Source: Paracoccaceae bacterium (GTDB lineage: Bacteria; Pseudomonadota; Alphaproteobacteria; Rhodobacterales; Rhodobacteraceae). Taken from it: 64,000 nucleotides of DNA. The notes beneath the pieces are model-generated. The model did no database searches. It had not been told where the DNA came from and saw only the letters and a list, made by a program, of their open reading frames with translations. The DNA lies in contig JAIXZY010000003.1 of the NCBI GenBank assembly GCA_027489355.1, positions 62,001-126,000 on the forward strand, read 5' to 3'. Positions within the stretch are counted from its first letter, which is position 1; each line of letters begins with the position of its first letter. This document shows positions 25,443-33,982 of this stretch, piece by piece. The translations under genes and the position numbers were made by a program.

Positions 25443-26735
25443 TTATATAGATTTGCTCGCCTCAAGCGTGTCCTCGAAGGTCCGCAGGCCCGTTCGGGGC
25501 GCCTGGACCAGCACGGCCATGTTGCCCGGCTTGTGCTGGTTCTTCCACATCAGCGTGTGCGCCTTCGGAATGTCGGCCCAGGGGAAGACCTCGGACATGC
25601 AGGGGTCAAGACGCCGCTCCACCATCAGCTTGTTGGCCGACGCCGCCTGCTTCAGGTGCGCAAAGTGGCTGCCCTGCAGGCGCTTCTGGTGCATCCACAT
25701 GTAACGGACGTCAAAGGTGCAGTTGAACCCCGTGGTGCCGGCGCAGATCACCACCATGCCGCCCTTCTTGCAGACCAGCGACGAGACCGGGAAGGTCGCC
25801 TCGCCCGGATGCTCGAACACCATGTCGACGTTCACCCCCTTGCCGGTGATGTCCCAGATCGCCTTGCCGAAGCGCCGCGCCTCCTTCAGCCAGTCGTTGT
25901 ATTCCGGCGAGTTCACCTTGGGCAGCTGTCCCCAGCACTTGAACTCGTTGCGGTTGATTACGCCCTTCGCCCCCAGGCCCATGACGAAATCGCGCTTGGA
26001 TTCGTCGCTGATCACTCCGATCGCGTTGGCCCCGGCCGTGTTGATCAGCTGGATCGCATAGGACCCCAGGCCGCCCGAGGCCCCCCAGACCAGCACGTTC
26101 TGACCGGGTTTCAGGTCATGCGGCTCATGCCCGAACAGCATCCGGTAGGCCGTCGCCAGCGTCAGCGTGTAGCAGGCCGATTCCTCCCACGTCAGGTGCT
26201 TGGGGCGCGGCATCAGCTGCTGCGCCTGCACCCGGGTGAACTGCGCGAAGGAGCCGTCCGGCGTCTCGTAGCCCCAGATCCGCTGGGTGGGGCTGAACAT
26301 CGGGTCGCCGCCGTTGCACTCCTCGTCGTCGCCGTCGTCCTGGTTGCAGTGGATCACGACCTCGTCGCCCACCTTCCAGCGCTTCACCTTGTCGCCCACC
26401 GCCCAGACGATGCCCGAGGCATCCGAACCCGCGATGTGATAGGCCGCCTTGTGGCCGTCGAAGGGGCTGATCGGCTGACCCAATCCCGCCCAGACGCCGT
26501 TGTAATTGACGCCCGCCGCCATCACCAGGACCAGGACCTCATGGCTGTCGATGGTCCAGGTGTCGACCACCTCCTGCACCATGGCCTGCTCCGGCGCGCC
26601 ATGACGCTCCCGCCGGATCGCCCAGGCGTACATCTGCTTCGGCACATGGCCCAGAGGCGGCATCTCGCCCAGCTCGTACAGGTGCTTCTTCGGCGCGTCG
26701 TAGATCACGGGAGCATGTTGCGTATCCAAAGCCAA
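25443..26735 (-). CDS. ccrA: crotonyl-CoA carboxylase/reductase
   Basis: 430 residues. Converts crotonyl-CoA, CO2 and NADPH to (2S)-ethylmalonyl-CoA, the key step of the ethylmalonyl-CoA pathway. It is a medium-chain dehydrogenase/reductase: YAWAIRRERHG, VMAAGVNYNGVWAGLG, HIAGSDASGIVWAVG, nucleotide loop VWGASGGLGSYAIQL, and the CCR-specific NRNEFKCWGQLP and FEHPGEATFP. The start is taken as TTG 26735 (MALDTQ), with GGAGG 5 nt before it and the same N-terminus as known CcrA proteins; a TTG at 26747 is alternative. Its own promoter region carries TTGC/GCAA palindromes. Confidence 0.97.
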   Translation of the reverse strand: MALDTQHAPVIYDAPKKHLYELGEMPPLGHVPKQMYAWAIRRERHGAPEQAMVQEVVDTWTIDSHEVLVLVMAAGVNYNGVWAGLGQPISPFDGHKAAYHIAGSDASGIVWAVGDKVKRWKVGDEVVIHCNQDDGDDEECNGGDPMFSPTQRIWGYETPDGSFAQFTRVQAQQLMPRPKHLTWEESACYTLTLATAYRMLFGHEPHDLKPGQNVLVWGASGGLGSYAIQLINTAGANAIGVISDESKRDFVMGLGAKGVINRNEFKCWGQLPKVNSPEYNDWLKEARRFGKAIWDITGKGVNVDMVFEHPGEATFPVSSLVCKKGGMVVICAGTTGFNCTFDVRYMWMHQKRLQGSHFAHLKQAASANKLMVERRLDPCMSEVFPWADIPKAHTLMWKNQHKPGNMAVLVQAPRTGLRTFEDTLEASKSI

Positions 26736-26778
26736 CTCAGCCTCCAACCCTGGTGCCGCGCCGCAGAATCGCCGCGCT

Positions 26779-26817
26779 CTTGCAGCAAGTGTAATATTCT
26801 TGCGCGCAACTTTGCAA
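26779..26817 (-). promoter_or_regulatory. TTGC/GCAA palindrome cluster upstream of ccrA
   Basis: Three related palindromes in an unusually AT-rich gap: CTTGC-A-GCAAG (26779-26789), TTGCGCGCAA (26800-26809) and TTGCAA (26812-26817). They are 44-82 nt upstream of the ccrA start. Short-chain acyl-CoA regulators of the PccR/RamB type are reported to bind TTTGCAAA-like sites. The middle site shares ATTCTTGCGC with the mcl2 upstream repeat. Confidence 0.6.
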
Positions 26818-26842
26818 TATGATCTATGATAGTTTTGTAATT

Positions 26843-28201
26843 TTATGTCTGCGGCATCGCAGAAAGCTCTAGCACCGGCACCGAGGCCGCGTAGAACTCC
26901 AGCAGCGCCCGTTCCGCAGGCACCGGCTTCAACTCCGCCGAGACCAGACCGCGTCGGATCAGCGGTTCAAGCCCCTCGTCAAGGACGGAGGCCCCTCCGA
27001 CAGGAGGCAGCTTCAGCACCGCCCCCGCCGTGCGCAGCCCGACCATCAGCGCCTCGACCCTCGCCGACAGTTCCTCGCGGCTAGCGGCCCCCTCGCCCAG
27101 TGCGCGGGCGACAAGCGGCACCGGCAGAACCGGCACCACCGCGGCAATCGCCGCCATCAGCCGCTCGCCGAGCCCTTCAACCGTGCCCCCAGCCCCCAGA
27201 TGCTCACGCAACGACAGGGGCGCCCCGAACCCCGCCGCGGCCGTGCCGAACCCCTTCGTCCGCCCCCGGAACCGCGCCCAAAGGAAACGCAGCGCATGCC
27301 ACGCCACCAATACCGGACGGTTCCTGAACCGCCGCGTCCCCGACTGCGCCGCCGCGACCAGGACCCGGTCCTCCAACACCCGGTCATAGGCCAGGCCCAC
27401 CGGGACGAAGACCACATCGCGGTCATGCGGCATCCAGCCCTCGACGATATAGCTCAAAAGCCCCAGCTTCGCCGGCCCGACCCGCCCATCCAGGCTGAGG
27501 CCGCCCTCGGGGAACATCGCCTGCGTCGTCCCCTCCTCGGTCGCCATCTGGACATAGCGCGCCAAGACCTTGCGGTAGAGCGCATTGCGGCTGCCGCGCC
27601 GGATGAAATAGGCCCCCATCGACCGGATCAGCGCCGACAAGGGCCAGACCCTTGCCCATTCGCCCACCGCATAGGACACGGCAGACCGGTCGGCGACCAG
27701 CCAGGTGACGAGCACATAGTCCATGTTGCTCCGGTGGTTCATCACGAAGACCACGGTGGCCTTCGGGTCTATCGACCGCAATGCCTGGTCCACCTTGCCC
27801 ACCCGCACGCGGAACAGCAGTCGGCTCAGCCATTTCGCGGCCCGCGTTCCAAAGCCGAAATAGACCGTGGCCGAAAAGCCCGGCACGATCTCCCGCGCGT
27901 AGCGCTTGGCCTCCTCGAACGCCACCGCGGTCGGCACCCCGGTCTCGGCCGCATGCACCATCGCCGCATCGACCACCCGCTGGTCATAGGCCAGCCGCGC
28001 CACCATGTCCGACCGTTCCGCCAGCTTGAGAAGGTCGATCTTCCGGTCCAGCCGCGCGTTCAGCCGCATCAGCGCCCGCTCGGCCCGCCGCCGGAAGAAC
28101 CAGCGCACGCTTGGAAACAGGAAATGCGTGGCAAAGCTGACCGCCGCAAATCCGAGGATCAGGACAAGCAACCAGACCGGAACAGCGACCGTGCCGAACA
28201 T
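26843..28201 (-). CDS. PlsB-like glycerol-3-phosphate/lysophospholipid acyltransferase
   Basis: 452 residues. One N-terminal transmembrane helix (about 5-30), then a soluble acyltransferase domain. VVFVMNHRSNMDYVLVTW carries the H-x4-D catalytic motif, RRGSRNALYRKVL the second motif and MFPEGGLS the third (PEG). This fits PlsB-type glycerol-3-phosphate acyltransferase, shorter than the E. coli enzyme. It lies between ecm (divergent) and ccrA (same strand, 107 nt downstream). Substrate, phospholipid precursor or another acyl acceptor, is not readable. Confidence 0.85.
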   Translation of the reverse strand: MFGTVAVPVWLLVLILGFAAVSFATHFLFPSVRWFFRRRAERALMRLNARLDRKIDLLKLAERSDMVARLAYDQRVVDAAMVHAAETGVPTAVAFEEAKRYAREIVPGFSATVYFGFGTRAAKWLSRLLFRVRVGKVDQALRSIDPKATVVFVMNHRSNMDYVLVTWLVADRSAVSYAVGEWARVWPLSALIRSMGAYFIRRGSRNALYRKVLARYVQMATEEGTTQAMFPEGGLSLDGRVGPAKLGLLSYIVEGWMPHDRDVVFVPVGLAYDRVLEDRVLVAAAQSGTRRFRNRPVLVAWHALRFLWARFRGRTKGFGTAAAGFGAPLSLREHLGAGGTVEGLGERLMAAIAAVVPVLPVPLVARALGEGAASREELSARVEALMVGLRTAGAVLKLPPVGGASVLDEGLEPLIRRGLVSAELKPVPAERALLEFYAASVPVLELSAMPQT

Positions 28202-28242
28202 GATGCGCTCACCCTACAAGAAGCGCACCTTGCCGCAATCCA

Positions 28243-28294
28243 TTTGCTCTTTTCGAAAATACTCCACGGGGGTGCGGGGGTGTGAAACCCCCGC
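28243..28294. repeat. intergenic repeat family, copy B (upstream of ecm)
   Basis: A TTTTCGAAAATACTCC block resembles the AAATATCCC core of the other copies and is followed by the hairpin GCGGGGGT-gtgaa-ACCCCCGC at 28274-28294. Unlike the other copies it sits between divergent gene starts. Confidence 0.5.
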
Positions 28295-28321
28295 TCCGCC
28301 AGAGTTGCCGCAGCGCAGCGA

Positions 28322-28373
28322 TTGACAGCGGCACGATCTTTCCCGTATGCCTGCCTTGACGTAATAAAATTAC
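28322..28373 (+). promoter_or_regulatory. candidate ecm promoter and palindrome
   Basis: TTGACA at 28322-28327 is followed 17 nt later by a weak -10 GTATGC. Just downstream is a perfect inverted repeat GTAAT-AAA-ATTAC at 28361-28373, about 23 nt before the ecm ATG, a good position for an operator. The regulator is unknown. Confidence 0.45.
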
Positions 28374-28395
28374 CCGAACGATTCACAAGGCCACC

Positions 28396-30348
28396 ATGAC
28401 CGAAAAGCCCTGGCTCTTCCGTACCTACGCCGGCCATTCCACCGCCGCAGCCTCGAACGCACTTTACCGCACCAACCTCGCCAAAGGTCAGACTGGTCTT
28501 TCCGTCGCCTTCGACCTGCCGACCCAGACCGGCTACGACTCCGACGATCCCCGGTCGCGCGGCGAGGTCGGCAAGGTCGGCGTCCCCGTCGCCACCCTGG
28601 GCGACATGCGCGCGCTGTTCCAGGACATCCCGCTGGAACAGATGAACACCTCGATGACGATCAACGCCACCGCGCCCTGGCTTCTGGCGCTGTATATCGC
28701 CGTCGCCGAGGAACAGGGGGCCGATGTCTCAAGGCTGCAAGGCACGGTGCAGAACGACGTCATCAAGGAATACCTCTCCCGCGGCACCTACATCCTGCCG
28801 CCGCAGCCGTCCCTGCGCCTCATCACCGATGTCGCAGCCTACACCGGCAAACACCTGCCGAAGTGGAACCCGATAAACGTTTGCAGCTACCACCTGCAGG
28901 AAGCCGGGGCCACGCCAGAGCAGGAGCTCGCCTTCGCTCTCGCCACCGCCTGCGCCGTCCTTGATGATCTGAAAGTGAAAGTTCCCGCCCAGGATTTTCC
29001 GGCTATGGCGGGCAGAATGTCGTTTTTTGTAAACGCCGGCATCCGCTTCGTAACCGAGCTCTGCAAGATGCGCGCCTTCACGGCCCTCTGGGACGAGCTT
29101 CTGGAATCCCGCTACGGCATCACCGACCCCAAGTTCCGCCGCTTCCGCTACGGCGTCCAGGTCAACTCCCTCGGCCTGACCGAACAGCAGCCGGAAAACA
29201 ACGTCTACCGCATCCTGATCGAGATGCTCGCCGTCACCCTGTCGAAGAACGCCCGCGCCCGCGCCGTCCAGCTTCCCGCCTGGAACGAGGCGCTCGGCCT
29301 CCCCCGCCCCTTCGACCAGCAATGGTCGCTGCGGATGCAGCAGATCCTGGCCTTCGAGACCGACCTTCTGGAATACGACGACCTCTTCGACGGTAACCCG
29401 GCCATCGACCGCAAGGTCAACGAGCTGAAGGCCGGGGCCCTGGAAGAACTCGCCCACATCGACGCGATGGGCGGGGCCGTCGCCGCGATCGCCTACATGA
29501 AGGGCCGCCTGGTCGAGGCCAACGCCGAACGCCTGGCCCGCATCGAGACCGGAGCCACCACCGTCGTCGGCGTGAACAAGTTCACCGCCACGGAACCCTC
29601 CCCCCTTGCCACCGGCGAAGGCGCGATCATGACCGCCGACCCCAAGGCCGAGGCCGACCAATGCGCCCGCCTCGCCCAATGGCGCGCAGGCCGCGACCCC
29701 GAGGCCGTCGCCAAAGCCCTGTCCGCCCTCCGACAGGCCGCCCAGTCCGGCGAGAACATCATGCCCGCCTCCATCGCCTGCGCCAAGGCGGGCGTCACCA
29801 CCGGCGAATGGGGCGGCGCCATGCGCGCGCTTTACGGCGAATACCGCGCCCCCACCGGCGTCAGCCAGAACCCCTCGAACCGCACCGAGGGGCTGGAGCC
29901 CGTCCGCGACGCCGTCGCCGCCGTGGCCACCAAGCTCGGCCGCCCGCTCCGTCTCCTCCTCGGCAAGCCCGGCCTCGACGGTCATTCCAACGGGGCCGAA
30001 CAGATCGCCGCACGCGCCCGCGACTGCGGGATGGAAATCACCTACGACGGCATCCGCCTCACCCCGCAGGAAATCGTCGCCGCCGCGACCGAGAAGCAGC
30101 CGGATGTCATCGGCCTGTCCATCCTCTCCGGCAGCCACCTGCCGCTCATCCGCGAGACCCTGGACCTCATGCGCCAGCAGGGCCTGACCCAGCCCCTCGT
30201 CGTTGGGGGCATCATCCCGGACGATGATGCCAGGACCCTGAAGGCTATGGGCGTGGCCCAGGTCTACACGCCCAAGGACTTCCAGCTGAACCGGATCATG
30301 CTGGACCTCGTGGCCCTTGCCGATCCCGCAAAGGTCGCCGCCGAATAG
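28396..30348 (+). CDS. ecm: ethylmalonyl-CoA mutase (B12-dependent)
   Basis: 650 residues. Rearranges (2R)-ethylmalonyl-CoA to (2S)-methylsuccinyl-CoA with adenosylcobalamin. The N-terminal substrate barrel shows FRTYAGHSTAAASNALYR and VAFDLPTQTGYDSDD. The C-terminal B12 domain has D-G-H-S-N-G with the cobalt ligand His530 and GLSILSGSHLPL. The protein is shorter than methylmalonyl-CoA mutase and its neighbourhood with ccrA, mch and mcl2 favours ethylmalonyl-CoA as substrate; it was called meaA in methylotrophs. Divergent from the acyltransferase gene. Confidence 0.95.
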   Translation: MTEKPWLFRTYAGHSTAAASNALYRTNLAKGQTGLSVAFDLPTQTGYDSDDPRSRGEVGKVGVPVATLGDMRALFQDIPLEQMNTSMTINATAPWLLALYIAVAEEQGADVSRLQGTVQNDVIKEYLSRGTYILPPQPSLRLITDVAAYTGKHLPKWNPINVCSYHLQEAGATPEQELAFALATACAVLDDLKVKVPAQDFPAMAGRMSFFVNAGIRFVTELCKMRAFTALWDELLESRYGITDPKFRRFRYGVQVNSLGLTEQQPENNVYRILIEMLAVTLSKNARARAVQLPAWNEALGLPRPFDQQWSLRMQQILAFETDLLEYDDLFDGNPAIDRKVNELKAGALEELAHIDAMGGAVAAIAYMKGRLVEANAERLARIETGATTVVGVNKFTATEPSPLATGEGAIMTADPKAEADQCARLAQWRAGRDPEAVAKALSALRQAAQSGENIMPASIACAKAGVTTGEWGGAMRALYGEYRAPTGVSQNPSNRTEGLEPVRDAVAAVATKLGRPLRLLLGKPGLDGHSNGAEQIAARARDCGMEITYDGIRLTPQEIVAAATEKQPDVIGLSILSGSHLPLIRETLDLMRQQGLTQPLVVGGIIPDDDARTLKAMGVAQVYTPKDFQLNRIMLDLVALADPAKVAAE

Positions 30349-30417
30349 GGAAAACCTGCCTTTTCGCGACGTCGGCCGCTTCGTACCAAGAGGCCGACAG
30401 CAACCGAAAGGCTTTCC

Positions 30418-30813
30418 ATGCGCGCCGCGCTTGCCCTGCTTCTGCTTGCCACCCCAGCCCTGGCCCAGGACTGGCCCCCCGAAGTCGCCGCCATTGTGGA
30501 CGAGGCGAAATCCGTCTGCGAAGGTGACTTCACCGCCGCGTCCGAGGCCGTCACCCAACGCGACCTGAACGGCGACGGCACCCCGGACTGGGTGATCGAC
30601 AGCAGCCTCTTCCAGTGCCCGGACAGCATTAGCACCTACTGCGGCACTGGCGGATGTGCCGTTGATACGCTTATCGACGGCACCCGCGACGCGCTTCTTC
30701 TGCATTCCTGGGACACCCTTACCGAAGGCGGCACCACTTATCTGACTGCCCCGAACGACCGGGGAGAAACCGTTCGCTTCCTCTGGACCGGCAGCGACTG
30801 GCAGCTGCAATGA
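30418..30813 (+). CDS. exported hypothetical protein with a DxDxDG-like loop
   Basis: 131 residues. Sec signal peptide MRAALALLLLATPALA. The mature part has DLNGDGTPDWVID, a calcium-binding-like Asp loop as in dockerin or FG-GAP repeats, and four cysteines (CEGD, FQCPD, YCGTGGC) that can form disulfides. No family name recognised. AAAGG lies 10 nt before ATG. It overlaps the next small gene by ATGA. It follows ecm after a 69-nt gap and may be cotranscribed. Confidence 0.75.
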   Translation: MRAALALLLLATPALAQDWPPEVAAIVDEAKSVCEGDFTAASEAVTQRDLNGDGTPDWVIDSSLFQCPDSISTYCGTGGCAVDTLIDGTRDALLLHSWDTLTEGGTTYLTAPNDRGETVRFLWTGSDWQLQ

Positions 30814-31079
30814 TCCGCGCCGAGGCTCTTGAGGCGCTTCTCGACTACCACCGGCCCGCCTGCACCGCGCACGGCGGCACACTTACCCAGCCCGAAGACG
30901 CCGTGACGCAGGCCTTCCTCCTCGGCCGGAAGACCCACCCTGATCCCGGACACACAGAACTCTCCTGCTCCACCGCGCCGGCCATGTTCTGCGGGTGCGA
31001 CCTCAACGTCTTCCAGGACGGCATCCAGCACAGCCTTGTCGTGCCGGGTCGGTGGTCCCCGACGACGACTTTCGCATGA
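30810..31079 (+). CDS. small hypothetical protein, coupled to the upstream gene
   Basis: 89 residues, not recognised. It begins with an ATGA overlap on the stop of the exported protein, and third codon positions are G/C-rich as in real genes of this window. Five cysteines, with three of them in CSTAPAMFCGC. No signal peptide or membrane segment. It could be a genuine coupled gene or a chance open frame after the stop; I lean slightly to genuine. Confidence 0.45.
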   Translation: MIRAEALEALLDYHRPACTAHGGTLTQPEDAVTQAFLLGRKTHPDPGHTELSCSTAPAMFCGCDLNVFQDGIQHSLVVPGRWSPTTTFA

Positions 31080-31210
31080 CCTGAAACTGGAGTGCCAAAT
31101 CCCTGACTACGCTTCCCGAAAGTTGACCGGCACGCCCGGGACTTGACGCAAATCAAGGCTTCCGCACGGTCCTCTTCCTATCGATGGGACATGTAGCCAC
31201 CGGAGCCACC

Positions 31211-31570
31211 ATGTTCGACCGTATCCGTGCCCTGATCGACCGCCTGCACGAAGTGCAAGAGGTCAATGCCCTCTCCGACCGCGACCTTGACGACCTCGGC
31301 ATGAGCCGGGAACAGGTCCTTGCCTTTCTGAAGATGCCCCGCGACATCGCCCAGCGCGTCTCGGCCATGGGCAGGATCTTCGGCTTGTCCGAGACCGAGC
31401 TGAAGCGCGACCATGCGCTCTGGGTCGAGATCCTGTCCACCTGCGGCCATTGTGCCGACCGCACGGCCTGCGCCAGGCTGCTGGCAAAAGGCGACGCTGC
31501 CCAACCGGCCGAGGCCGGATTCTGCGGCAACCGCACAACCTTCGTCGATCTGGCACCCCACGCGATCTGA
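31211..31570 (+). CDS. DUF6455 family protein
   Basis: 119 residues. A DUF1127-like N-terminus (LSDRDLDDLGMSREQVLAFL) is followed by a C-terminal cysteine region: STCGHCADRTACARLLAKG and FCGNRTTF. Four or five Cys suggest metal or iron-sulfur binding. The family is common in Rhodobacteraceae and its function is unknown. ATG 31211 is chosen over 31184 because GGAG lies 8 nt upstream and homology starts there. Confidence 0.82.
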   Translation: MFDRIRALIDRLHEVQEVNALSDRDLDDLGMSREQVLAFLKMPRDIAQRVSAMGRIFGLSETELKRDHALWVEILSTCGHCADRTACARLLAKGDAAQPAEAGFCGNRTTFVDLAPHAI

Positions 31571-31866
31571 TCCGCCCGCCGGTTCGGTGGGCGACACGGA
31601 CTTTGCCCTCTGCCAGCCCCCGGCACCGTTTCACAAGGCGTGATCAGGCCCACCCCGGCCCCGGCGGTTCGCCTCCGGGCCCGGGATGGCTTTCAGGCTG
31701 ACAAACCAGTCTTTTCGGCTCTTGCCGGGCAGCGTTGCGCGCCGCATTAATGGCGCGACGCCCGACGGCCTGGCCGACAGATGCCAGACGGCGGGCAGAC
31801 GAAAAGCAGACAGAAGAAATCGTCGGAAACTAGGGCTTTGGCCAGTTTCCGGCACGAGGGGGACGA
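31571..31866. other. 296-nt intergenic region before the DeoD-like gene
   Basis: No gene recognised. A GC-rich inverted repeat, GCGCGCC-N8-GGCGCG, lies at about 31738-31759. The stretch 31645-31690 is very GC-rich and can fold. GAGGGGGAC just before 31867 is the ribosome binding site of the next gene. Confidence 0.4.
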
Positions 31867-32571
31867 ATGACCTTTCACATCGGCGCCAAGCCCGGCGACA
31901 TCGCCGAAACCGTGCTACTGCCCGGCGATCCCTACCGCGCCCGCTGGGCCGCGCAGACCTTCCTGAAGGAGGCCGTCCTGGTGAACGAGGTCCGGGGGAT
32001 GCTTGGCTACACCGGCACCTGGAACGGCCACCGCGTCACGATTCACGGCTCGGGCATGGGGATGCCGTCGCTCTCGATATACGCGAACGAGCTGATCCGG
32101 GATTATGGCGCCAAGACACTGATCCGCATCGGGTCGGCCGGCGCCCTGCCCACGCATGTCAAGGTCCGCGATGTGATCCTGGCCCAGACCTGTTCCACCG
32201 TCGGCTCGCCGTCGCGCACGATCTTCAAAGAGCTGAACTTCGCCCCCTGCGCCGATTTCCACCTTTTGTCAAAGGCTTACGCCGCGGCTACTGCCAAGGG
32301 GACGCCGGTCCACGTCGGCGGCATCTATTCCTCGGACACCTTCTACGACGAACGCCCGGACTTGTCGGAACAGCTGCTTCGCCACGGCTGTCTGGGGGTC
32401 GAGATGGAGGCCGCCGAGCTTTACATGGTCGCCGCCCGCCACGGCGCGCGGGCGCTCGCGGTCCTGACCGTCTCGGACCACATCACCACCGGAGAGGCGC
32501 TGCCCTCGGACCAGCGCGAACGCAGCTTCGGCGACATGGTGGAAATCGCGCTTACTGCCGCTTTCGGCTGA
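31867..32571 (+). CDS. deoD: purine-nucleoside phosphorylase, DeoD type
   Basis: 234 residues, the size of hexameric bacterial phosphorylases. Splits purine nucleosides with phosphate into base and ribose-1-phosphate for salvage. Seen: [14 protein letters not shown] (phosphate-binding Gly and Arg), [23 protein letters not shown] (ribose-binding Met-Glu) and VSDHITTGE with the catalytic Asp. The usual His4 is present (MTFHIG). It precedes an SHMT-like gene on the same strand. Confidence 0.95.
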   Translation: MTFHIGAKPGDIAETVLLPGDPYRARWAAQTFLKEAVLVNEVRGMLGYTGTWNGHRVTIHGSGMGMPSLSIYANELIRDYGAKTLIRIGSAGALPTHVKVRDVILAQTCSTVGSPSRTIFKELNFAPCADFHLLSKAYAAATAKGTPVHVGGIYSSDTFYDERPDLSEQLLRHGCLGVEMEAAELYMVAARHGARALAVLTVSDHITTGEALPSDQRERSFGDMVEIALTAAFG

Positions 32572-32662
32572 CCGGCACCGCTGGGCGAAACCGGCATCGG
32601 CTTCCGGCTTGCATATGCGGCGGCGGCAGCGTTTCCTGCTGCCGTCACGACCGGAGTTGCCG

Positions 32663-33982
32663 ATGCCCCACCTGTCCTCCCGCCCCTGGGTCCCCGCCCC
32701 CTGCGAGATCTACATCCAGCGCCTTGCCGACGACGCCGGGAAGCCCTCGGCCCAGGTCGCCGCGCGCCTTGACCAACTCATTGAGCGCAATCGCGAAATC
32801 CATGACCGGGATTGCTTCAACCTCAACCCCGCGACCAACGTGATGAACCCCCGCGCCGAGGCTGCCCTCGCCTCCGGCATCGGCTCACGCCCCTCGCTCG
32901 GCTATCCGGGGGACAAGTACGAAATGGGGCTTGAGGCCATCGAGGAGATCGAGGTCATTGCGGCAGAACTCGCCGCCGAAATCTTCGGTGCGCGCTACGC
33001 CGAAATCCGGGTCGCCTCGGGTGCACTGGCCAATCTCTACGGCTTCATGGCGCTGGCAAGGCCCGGCGACAGCATCATCGCGCCGCCCGGCACCATAGGG
33101 GGTCATGTCACTCATCATGCGGCGGGCTGCGCGGGTCTTTATGGCCTGACCACCCACCCCGCCCCCATCGACGCTGACGGCTATACCATTGATCTGAAGG
33201 GCCTAGAGGACCTCGCCCATGCAGTCCGGCCCAAGATCATCACCGTCGGCGGAAGCCTGAACCTCTTCCCCCATCCTGTAGCCGAGGTCCGAAAGATTGC
33301 CGACCAGGTCGGTGCCAAGGTCCTTTTCGACGCGGCGCACCAATGCGGCATCATCGCGGGCGGAGTTTGGGCGAACCCGCTGACCGAAGGCGCACATCTG
33401 ATGACGATGTCGACCTACAAATCCCTCGGCGGGCCCGCCGGCGGCCTGATCGTCACAAACGACGCCGAGATCGCCAAGCGGCTAGACGCCATCGCCTTCC
33501 CCGGCCTCACCGCCAACTTCGACGCCGCCAAATCTGCCGGGCTCGCCTACACGCTTCTTGACTGGCGCGACCACGGAGCGGCCTATGCCAAGGCGATGGT
33601 CAACCTCTCCCAGGCGCTGGCCAAGGCCCTGCAGGATCAGTGCCTTCCCGTCTTCGCCGCCGACCGGGGAGCCACCACCTCGCACCAGTTCGCCATCGAG
33701 GCGGCAGCCTTCGGCGGCGGGCAGGCGGCCTCGAAGACGCTGCGGAAAGCCGGCTTCCTGGCCTGCGGCATCGGCCTGCCAATTGCCGAGGTTCCCGGCG
33801 ATCTCAACGGTCTCCGGATCGGCACCCCGGAACTCGTCCGCCGCGGTGTCACGCCCGCCGACGCCCCGGCCCTTGCCGCCCTCATCGCAGAGGGCCTGCG
33901 GTCCAACGCCCCTGAAACCGTCGCCCCGCGGACCAAGGCCCTGCGCGCCCGGTTTCAGGGCCTGCACTACGTCACGCAATGA
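32663..33982 (+). CDS. SHMT-like PLP-dependent enzyme (paralogue of glycine hydroxymethyltransferase)
   Basis: 439 residues of fold-type I. RPSLGYPGDKYEMGLEAIEE near residue 76 resembles the SHMT substrate region (normally RYAEGYPG-x-RYYGG), D-A-A-H at 223-226 supplies the PLP-stacking residues, and Lys253 lies in MSTYKSLGGPAGG where true GlyA has TTHKTLRGPRGG. The folate-binding segments look divergent, so an aldolase or 2-methylserine-type transferase acting on another substrate is likely. GGAG precedes ATG 32663. It is coupled to an aldo/keto reductase by ATGA. Confidence 0.8.
   Translation: MPHLSSRPWVPAPCEIYIQRLADDAGKPSAQVAARLDQLIERNREIHDRDCFNLNPATNVMNPRAEAALASGIGSRPSLGYPGDKYEMGLEAIEEIEVIAAELAAEIFGARYAEIRVASGALANLYGFMALARPGDSIIAPPGTIGGHVTHHAAGCAGLYGLTTHPAPIDADGYTIDLKGLEDLAHAVRPKIITVGGSLNLFPHPVAEVRKIADQVGAKVLFDAAHQCGIIAGGVWANPLTEGAHLMTMSTYKSLGGPAGGLIVTNDAEIAKRLDAIAFPGLTANFDAAKSAGLAYTLLDWRDHGAAYAKAMVNLSQALAKALQDQCLPVFAADRGATTSHQFAIEAAAFGGGQAASKTLRKAGFLACGIGLPIAEVPGDLNGLRIGTPELVRRGVTPADAPALAALIAEGLRSNAPETVAPRTKALRARFQGLHYVTQ

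Noticed and set aside
31738-31759. Hairpin GCGCGCC/GGCGCG as a terminator
   Set aside because: No T-tract follows on either strand; kept only as a note in the intergenic entry.
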